Shown: positions 58,460 to 64,000 of the stretch, piece by piece
Layout of the letters: each line of letters begins with the position of its first letter
How positions within the stretch are numbered: position 1 is the stretch's first letter
Source: Sphingobium cupriresistens
Lineage (GTDB): Bacteria > Pseudomonadota > Alphaproteobacteria > Sphingomonadales > Sphingomonadaceae
DNA: 64,000 nt
NCBI RefSeq assembly: GCF_004152865.1
Contig: NZ_SEOO01000024.1
Coordinates: forward strand, 1 to 64,000
Reading direction: 5' to 3'
Translations under genes and position numbers: made by a program
Notes under the pieces: model-generated
Databases searched by the model: none
What the model saw: the letters and a program-made list of their open reading frames with translations, nothing else
Told to the model about the DNA's origin: nothing

Positions 58460-61045
58460 TCACTCCGCCGCTTGCGCGAGCTCGGGATCCTCGTGAGAGG
58501 CCCATTTTTCCGGGTTGTCCGGGAAGGCGATCCGCTCGATCGCCTCATCCATGGTGAGGCCCTGCGTGACGAGATCCTCAATGGCGGCGTAGACGGCCGG
58601 ACTGGAGGAATAGACCGTGGACGAGAAGGGATCGAGCACCAGGCGGCCGACCGCCAACGTCTCTGGCCCCTTGATCAGAATGTCGGAATATTCGCGGCCG
58701 TTGATCTTCAGCGAGCGCAGCAGCGCGTCGGTATAGTCGTCCATCTCGAAACGATCATGCTTCTTGAAGTCGGCGATGGTCTCCGGCTTCTGCTGGAGAA
58801 TGACGAACCAGTCGCTGTTCTCAAGGGCGGCGATCGAACCCGCAGACTTGTAATAGTCGTTGAGCGACTGGGTCGCGGTGATGAGCGACGCATAATATTT
58901 ACGGCAGGTACGCGCAAAGGCCTCGATGAACTCGGCCATCGCCCCGCCGCGCATCATCTGCCACGCTTCATCCAGGAATAGCGCCTTGGGGATCGAACGG
59001 TCGACCTTACGCATCATTTGCTGTGACATGAACATGATCGCGGCCAGCACTACGCTGCGCAGTTCCTCACGTGACGAAAGATCGGAGAGTTCGAAAACGG
59101 TGAGCTGGGCCGACAACTCGAAGGACACTTCGCCCTGGAAGAAGCGGCCATAAGTGCCGGCGGAGGAGAATGGCCGCATAGCTATGCCAAGATCGGTGGC
59201 CTGCTGGTTGCCGGTCGCATCCAGGGCGGTGATGATATCATCGATCGAACCAGCCCGCCCCTTCTCCGCCCAGACCGTGTTGACTGCGCCGTCGATCAGG
59301 CCGCGCTCGGTATCGTTGAGCCGATCCATGTGGCGCGACATCTGGTTCACGATGGCCTTGAGCATTGCCATGCAGTCGAGGAGATAGTCCTCATCGGTCG
59401 CCGCGAGTTCCTCGTCGATCATGCTGAACGGGTTGAGACAAAAGCCCGAAGCCATCGTGAACTCGACGAAAGCGCCGCCCTGGAGCTTGGCGGAATGCTC
59501 GAACGAGCGTCCGTCGTCGATGACGACAACGCGGGCGCCGGCGCCACAGAATGACGCGCACAGCTCCTGCAGCGTCACCGATTTGCCGGAGCCCGACTTG
59601 CCGAAGACAGCGACATTGTGGTTGCCGGCCGCATTCTCGAACGGGCTCCAGAAGAAGGGCTGACCACGTCTGCCGATCAGCATCAGATGGGGCACCTGGC
59701 TCCCGAGGAACTCGCCCTGAATGGGGGCGAGATTAGCGGCGGTCGTGGTCAGCAATGTGCGCATCCGCTTCATGCGCTCGAGATCGCGCGCGAGACCGTT
59801 GGCCATCGTCATCGGCATCGCGCAGAGCAGACCCATGATCTGCAGGTAGCGATCGTCGAGAAGATCCCAGCCCGCTGCCCGGTACACGGATTTGAGTACC
59901 CGTTCGTTCGCGTCCCCCCGGCCCTTCGGGGAGAAGGCGGTGACACTGAAGAAGACGCGCACGAGCTTGCGGCCCTGGCGCAGCTCGTCGTTCACATAGC
60001 GCCATTCCTGGCTCTGATCGCGCAGCTGCGGCAGGAAGCGCGACGATTTTGAATCGGCCAGGCTCGTTGTGCGCATGAACTTGAAGCTGGCCTTGTTGCT
60101 CGCGGCCATCGGATCGGGGAATTCGACACAGAGATTGGTCGCGACCGGGCACGGCATGCGCAGCTTGTCGGTAAACATGTCGCCGATCAGCCGGGCGACG
60201 TCCCATGGCGCCCAGCGTGCCGGCAGGTTGCGCACCGAGAACGAGCGGACGTCGAAGACGTCCGGCAGAATTTCACCGATCTCCGGCGCTTCGTCGATGG
60301 TCTTGCCGGTGGGCCGGAATCGCTCGGTGCGAAGCAGCATCCGGTCAGACTCGATATGCAATTCGACGTCCCGGCGGATTGCCTGGTCCGCGATCGGATC
60401 GAGCGGATTATAGCTGACCACGTCCTCGCCGGCAGCAGTAGTCGGCGAGGTAATGTCGTCGATCCAGGCAATGAGTGCCTGCGGATCCATCGTCCTGGCC
60501 GACACATTGATCGAGGCAAGCGCCGAGATGATGCCGTCCATGACGGCGACGATCTCCTCTGCCGTCACGCTCGAGCTCTCGGGCGTCGAATAGGAGATCG
60601 CCACGCGGTGATTGCGAAGCGAAAAGGGCGCGTCGGCCGAAAGCGACTTCCAGACCCCGTCGGTCAGGAAGTCGACCCGGTGCTTGGCCATGCGCTCATA
60701 GACGCCGCGCGCGGAATAGCGCGGGAGATACCATTTGGAGAGGCGCTCGCCGATCCGCGGACTCATCCATTGGTGGAACTGCAGACAGCCGGGGGCAGGA
60801 ATCGCCTCCGAGAGAAACTGGGTCAGGATCTCGCCCGTGCGTTCGTCCGCGCCGACGAGCGGCGCTGCTTCGATCACGAAGCCGCGCGATGCGCTGTTGT
60901 AGAATATCCCGGTCTTGGGATCATAGCTGCGATAGGGCAGCCAATGCGCCAGCATCGGCACGCCAAACTCCGGCCGCTCGGCGTCGGGCCGCTTGGCGTC
61001 GCCCAGGATCCCGGACAGCAGGCTCTCGAAGAAGCTCCCCGCCAT
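58460..61045 (-). CDS. traC: Type IV secretion ATPase TraC (VirB4-like)
   Basis: 861 residues, like F TraC (875). Walker A GKSGSGKS at about 482-489, Walker B near KALFLDEAW, and the N-terminal TraC_F domain (MLAHWLPYRSYDPKTGIFYN). It drives pilus assembly at the inner membrane. It starts one base after the traV stop. Confidence 0.95.
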   Translation of the reverse strand: MAGSFFESLLSGILGDAKRPDAERPEFGVPMLAHWLPYRSYDPKTGIFYNSASRGFVIEAAPLVGADERTGEILTQFLSEAIPAPGCLQFHQWMSPRIGERLSKWYLPRYSARGVYERMAKHRVDFLTDGVWKSLSADAPFSLRNHRVAISYSTPESSSVTAEEIVAVMDGIISALASINVSARTMDPQALIAWIDDITSPTTAAGEDVVSYNPLDPIADQAIRRDVELHIESDRMLLRTERFRPTGKTIDEAPEIGEILPDVFDVRSFSVRNLPARWAPWDVARLIGDMFTDKLRMPCPVATNLCVEFPDPMAASNKASFKFMRTTSLADSKSSRFLPQLRDQSQEWRYVNDELRQGRKLVRVFFSVTAFSPKGRGDANERVLKSVYRAAGWDLLDDRYLQIMGLLCAMPMTMANGLARDLERMKRMRTLLTTTAANLAPIQGEFLGSQVPHLMLIGRRGQPFFWSPFENAAGNHNVAVFGKSGSGKSVTLQELCASFCGAGARVVVIDDGRSFEHSAKLQGGAFVEFTMASGFCLNPFSMIDEELAATDEDYLLDCMAMLKAIVNQMSRHMDRLNDTERGLIDGAVNTVWAEKGRAGSIDDIITALDATGNQQATDLGIAMRPFSSAGTYGRFFQGEVSFELSAQLTVFELSDLSSREELRSVVLAAIMFMSQQMMRKVDRSIPKALFLDEAWQMMRGGAMAEFIEAFARTCRKYYASLITATQSLNDYYKSAGSIAALENSDWFVILQQKPETIADFKKHDRFEMDDYTDALLRSLKINGREYSDILIKGPETLAVGRLVLDPFSSTVYSSSPAVYAAIEDLVTQGLTMDEAIERIAFPDNPEKWASHEDPELAQAAE

Positions 61046-61046
61046 C

Positions 61047-62057
61047 TCACTTGTCCTCCGGCACGGCAGCAGGGAAGTTCGCGGCCTTCACCGTCGCGCC
61101 GATCGCCGCCGGCGCGGCTGCCGCTCCGGTCTGCGCAACGCCGGCATCCCGGGCATCCTTAGCCGCGCCATTGGCGACCTCCTGATAGTGGGGATCGGCC
61201 TTCACGCGCGCGACCGCCGCCGCGCCGGTCGCGCTCATAGGCTGCGGAGCGGGTGCCGAGGCCGCCTTGGCTTCGGGACTGCCGCTCGCCGGTGCATCAG
61301 AGGGGGGATGAGGCACCGTCGAAGCGGCAGCCGGCGGAGTATGGCTCAAAGCCGCCGCCGTTCCCGAACCGGATGTCGCTGGCGCCCTGGGAGCGAGACG
61401 CGCCCTGACATCCGCTTTGATCGCACTGACCGGATCGGGGGCCGGATCAGGCTTGCGCGCCCGGGCAGCCGCAACGGCCGCCGGGTCCGGTCCGTTCGGA
61501 TCGCTGTCGGCGAAGCCTGTCAGCGGCGGATCGATGCGGTCGACCGCATCACCAAGCGATTCCTGGATGTCTGGTGCCACCGCCGACGCCCGCGCCGGCA
61601 TGGACGCCTGCATCAGAGCCTGCTGCCGCCATTCCCCGCTCGCGACGACCGCATGGACCGCACTGGCCTCGTGGAGCCGGCCACGCTCGTCGATATAGGG
61701 CTGAAAGACGATCCGCAGCACCTTCTCTTGGCTGCGTCCGGCATCGGTCGAGGCAAGGCGCGCGGATTGGCCCATCGCCACGCGATTGGTTTTCCCGCGC
61801 ATCGGCTGCCGCATATTGCCGGTGGGCAGAGCATCGCCGTCCGAAGGGTCCGCCGAGATGAGCGCAAGCGCCCTGTCGTCGATCGTCGAACTCGGCGCGC
61901 AGATGCCGTCGGGCGCCGCGCAGGAAAAGCTGCCGCGCACATTGCCGCCGAAACTGGCGCAGCCATTGAGCGCCAGGAGACTGGTCAACCCGAGCACACC
62001 CGGCAGCCACAGACGACGGCGGCCGCCGCCATGCCCAACCAAGGACCGCCGGATCAC
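61047..62057 (-). CDS. traV: Outer-membrane lipoprotein TraV
   Basis: 336 residues. GTG 62057 overlaps the dsbC stop (GTGA). Lipobox LALNGC gives a lipid-anchored mature N-terminus CASFGGNVRGSFSCAAP, the usual TraV start. The C-terminal 170 residues are an Ala/Pro-rich extension. F TraV is 171 residues; this one is about twice as long. It forms the outer-membrane core complex with TraB and TraK (VirB7 role). Confidence 0.88.
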   Translation of the reverse strand: MIRRSLVGHGGGRRRLWLPGVLGLTSLLALNGCASFGGNVRGSFSCAAPDGICAPSSTIDDRALALISADPSDGDALPTGNMRQPMRGKTNRVAMGQSARLASTDAGRSQEKVLRIVFQPYIDERGRLHEASAVHAVVASGEWRQQALMQASMPARASAVAPDIQESLGDAVDRIDPPLTGFADSDPNGPDPAAVAAARARKPDPAPDPVSAIKADVRARLAPRAPATSGSGTAAALSHTPPAAASTVPHPPSDAPASGSPEAKAASAPAPQPMSATGAAAVARVKADPHYQEVANGAAKDARDAGVAQTGAAAAPAAIGATVKAANFPAAVPEDK

Positions 62058-62929
62058 GACTGGCCTCCCTTGAGCCAATTCTCGAGGAAGGCGCGCGGCC
62101 GGTAGCCCTCGATCACCGCACCGTCGCCGCGCACGATGACCGGCGTGCCGCTGAGACCATGGCGGTGGGCGAAGGCCTCGTTCGCATCGAGCCCCGAGGT
62201 GTTGCAGGAAGGTCCTGCCTTGATTTCCTCTCCGGCATAGGCTGCATGCAGCGCGGCCTCCCGGTTCCTGGCGCAGTAGACGCGGTCGGCGACATCGCGG
62301 CTTCCGAGCACCGAGATCGGCCGTTCGACGACCCGCACGTTCATGTCCTTCAGGACACTGGTGAGCGCCCGGCAATAGCCACAGCGGAAATCGGTGAAGA
62401 CCGTGATCGTCTGGCCCGAAGGATTGCCCCAGACGATCGCACCGTCTCGGGGCAGCTCGGCGAGCGAGAGCTTCTGCGGCGTCGCAGGGCGGACTGGCTT
62501 CTCCACCCGGCCCGGCGTTGCCGCAGCGAGCTGTGAAGTATCGTCTTCGCCGCCCGCATTTGCCGCCGCATTGGCCTTCGCGGCTGCGCCGACGAGCATG
62601 TCGGGGTTCATCTCGAGCAGACGGGCGGCCGTGATGTCCTGCCGGGTCTGCATGTCATAGACGCGGCCGATGACGAGGAAACGCGCGCCCGTATCGACGT
62701 AGAACAGGTTGGCGCCCGCGGTAATCTCGCAAAGGCCGCTGATCTTGCCGCAATCGATAGCGGTGACCGGTGTCTTGGGCAGCCGCGTCTTTAGGAGCAA
62801 CCGGACCCGGTCTTCCGGGCTGTTCGTGTCGGCCGCGAGCGCGATGCCGGCGACGCTCAGCCCGAGGAGCGTGGTGAGGACGAGGCGCGACGGGCGGCCC
62901 AGCGCGCGCAGACGATCAATTGCGAACAT
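62054..62929 (-). CDS. dsbC: DsbC-family thiol-disulfide isomerase
   Basis: 291 residues. ATG 62929 has GGAGGG upstream. Signal peptide (LVLTTLLGLSVAGIALA), DsbC-type dimerisation part, Ala-rich linker, and a thioredoxin-fold domain with active site Cys183-Gly-Tyr-Cys186 (DFRCGYCRALT) and the cis-Pro GTPVIV. It should correct disulfides in Cys-rich TraN, TraU and TraV in the periplasm, the role of TrbB in F. Overlaps traB by 14 bp. Confidence 0.9.
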   Translation of the reverse strand: MFAIDRLRALGRPSRLVLTTLLGLSVAGIALAADTNSPEDRVRLLLKTRLPKTPVTAIDCGKISGLCEITAGANLFYVDTGARFLVIGRVYDMQTRQDITAARLLEMNPDMLVGAAAKANAAANAGGEDDTSQLAAATPGRVEKPVRPATPQKLSLAELPRDGAIVWGNPSGQTITVFTDFRCGYCRALTSVLKDMNVRVVERPISVLGSRDVADRVYCARNREAALHAAYAGEEIKAGPSCNTSGLDANEAFAHRHGLSGTPVIVRGDGAVIEGYRPRAFLENWLKGGQS

Positions 62930-64000
62930 AGACACCCTCCAGGAAGACAATCTCAACATCGATGCCGGTCGGCATCTCAATCACGGGCTGGTATTGCTCG
63001 GCGCGTTCGATCAGATATTTGGAGACCATGTCGCCAGTCTGGGCGACGCCCTCGCCGAAACCGCCCTCGAGGATGTCGCCCGTCGAGAGCTTCTGGCGCT
63101 GGCCGTTGGTCGTGATGTTGGTGCCCTGGAAGACCGAGTTGGCATTCGCCGAGAAGCCACGGCCGAAGCCGCCAGCAAGGCCCGCCAGGAAGGCCTGGGT
63201 CACGAGCGAGCCTTCGCGGGACACCACCCGGCCACGCACGCCCGTCTTACCCCCGAAGGCGATGAAGCCCTTGACCTCGGAGACCGCGTAGCGGCCGCCG
63301 GGCTGCGGGCAGGTCATCTTCTGAAGCTTGACGTAGACCTTCTCGCTCGAGAGGTCGCCGCGCGCCGCGCCGTTGATGAGGCAGCCCTCTATCTTGGTCG
63401 TGAGCAGGCGGCCGTTCTGGTAGACCGAGCGCGCCGGACCCGTCACACGCAGCACGACGGGCAAGGGATCGCTCTGGCTGTTGACCCCCGCGCTCGCATC
63501 CACGCCCACGATCACCTTCGCACGCGCGAAGCTGTTGGGCGGCAGATAGTTGACGCTGTCGGTATAGACCGTGTTGCCCTTGGCAATGCGGGAGGCGTTG
63601 CCGCTATCCGTCGTCGTGAAGTTGACGAGCTTCACTTCCGCGGCCGAAGCGATCGGAGCCGCCGCTTGCGTTCCGCCCTGCGCGCCCGGTCGCTGATAGG
63701 CCTGCGGACCATAGGGCCCGTACATTGCGGCCGGGCCGGGCGCCGGTGCTGCGGCAGTCCGGCGATCAGCGACCTGCCGGCGAAGTTGCTCGTTTTCGGC
63801 CTGGTAGGCGGACAGGACCCGCTGGCCATCGGCCTGCATCGCCTGATTCTGGCCCTTCAGCGCCTCGACCTGCGCGGTCAGCGCCTCGAGCCGGCTATTC
63901 TGCCCGTCGATCGACTTGAGTTGGTTTTCTGTCGACTGAAAGCGGTTCTCCGAAAGCGCCATCCATTCCTGCTGGGAGAGGTTGCGGTTGACGAGATCCT
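62916..64000 (-). CDS. traB: Conjugal transfer protein TraB (5' part beyond the window)
   Basis: The frame is open to the window edge, so the N-terminus with the membrane segment is missing. Visible: a coiled coil (ENQLKSIDGQNSRLEALTAQ), a Pro/Gly/Tyr-rich linker, and the TrbI/VirB10-like barrel domain (NSFARAKVIVGVDASAGVN, GCLINGAARGDLSSEKVYV, FLAGLAGGFGRGFS). TraB spans both membranes and joins the TraC/TraD motor side to the outer-membrane pore. Upstream genes (traA, L, E, K) would lie beyond 64000. Confidence 0.92.
   Translation of the reverse strand, partial: DLVNRNLSQQEWMALSENRFQSTENQLKSIDGQNSRLEALTAQVEALKGQNQAMQADGQRVLSAYQAENEQLRRQVADRRTAAAPAPGPAAMYGPYGPQAYQRPGAQGGTQAAAPIASAAEVKLVNFTTTDSGNASRIAKGNTVYTDSVNYLPPNSFARAKVIVGVDASAGVNSQSDPLPVVLRVTGPARSVYQNGRLLTTKIEGCLINGAARGDLSSEKVYVKLQKMTCPQPGGRYAVSEVKGFIAFGGKTGVRGRVVSREGSLVTQAFLAGLAGGFGRGFSANANSVFQGTNITTNGQRQKLSTGDILEGGFGEGVAQTGDMVSKYLIERAEQYQPVIEMPTGIDVEIVFLEGVYVRN

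Noticed and set aside
1-64000. CRISPR array or cas genes
   Set aside because: No regularly spaced repeats of 24-40 bp and no Cas-like proteins were seen.
1-64000. Insertion sequences
   Set aside because: No transposase was found. The only recombinase is the tyrosine type at 36104-37303.

Overview
The window is high-GC DNA that reads like an alphaproteobacterium of the Sphingomonadales (Sphingobium/Novosphingobium/Sphingomonas type). The evidence is the company kept by DUF736, DUF2493 and other small conserved proteins, a MobF relaxase, an F-type (TraB/C/V/W/U/N/F/H/G) type IV secretion system, and a pyruvate dehydrogenase E1-beta subunit with its own lipoyl domain. It is part of a self-transmissible element (conjugative plasmid or ICE). 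No replication initiator is recognised inside the window, so these two cannot be told apart.

Layout. (1) 1-22 kb is almost entirely plus-strand: many small proteins of unknown function, a GHKL ATPase, two near-identical DUF736 genes in a 591-bp direct repeat, a Phd/VapC toxin-antitoxin pair, a metabolic islet (SulP transporter with XRE regulator, GTP-type PEP carboxykinase, PhnA/YjdM), then ssb, a DUF2493 protein and further unknowns. I infer that this is the leading region, which enters the recipient first. (2) 22.06-22.76 kb is a hairpin-rich, divergent intergenic region, the best place for oriT. (3) 22.76-29.8 kb holds a ribbon-helix-helix protein, coupling protein TraD, relaxase-helicase TraI and three accessory genes. 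(4) 29.9-37.3 kb is cargo: a LysR regulator divergent from pdhA-pdhB-pdhC-lpdA, then a tyrosine recombinase. (5) 37.3-46.9 kb is accessory DNA rich in toxin-antitoxin and possible defence functions: an AbiEii-like nucleotidyltransferase pair, a Phd antitoxin / degenerate PIN / patatin phospholipase operon, a DUF4935 PIN protein, HU, SoxR, an AAA ATPase and two decayed genes. (6) 46.95-64 kb, minus strand, is the F-type transfer operon in the order traB-dsbC-traV-traC-orf-trbI-S26 peptidase-traW-orf-traU-trbC-traN-orf-traF-traH-traG. It is cut at its 5' side by the window edge inside traB.

The main undescribed signal is a family of structured elements, four copies at 15.4, 17.6, 20.3 and 21.5 kb. 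Each sits about 80-120 bp upstream of a leading-region gene (ssb, DUF2493, a zinc-ribbon protein, a 74-residue protein). All have an A/T arm pair ending in ATTTT and AAAAT set between C-tracts in otherwise GC-rich DNA. Their place and orientation fit single-strand promoters that would fire on the entering strand, as described for the F plasmid. A second RNA- or DNA-like structure, a 14-bp stem with invariant loop CATCGAA and different, fully compensated stem sequences, follows terminators at 18.99 and 22.00 kb. Other notable items are an SD-sequestering hairpin in front of the tra operon, a strong promoter/operator in front of the Phd/PIN/patatin operon, and several long palindromes.
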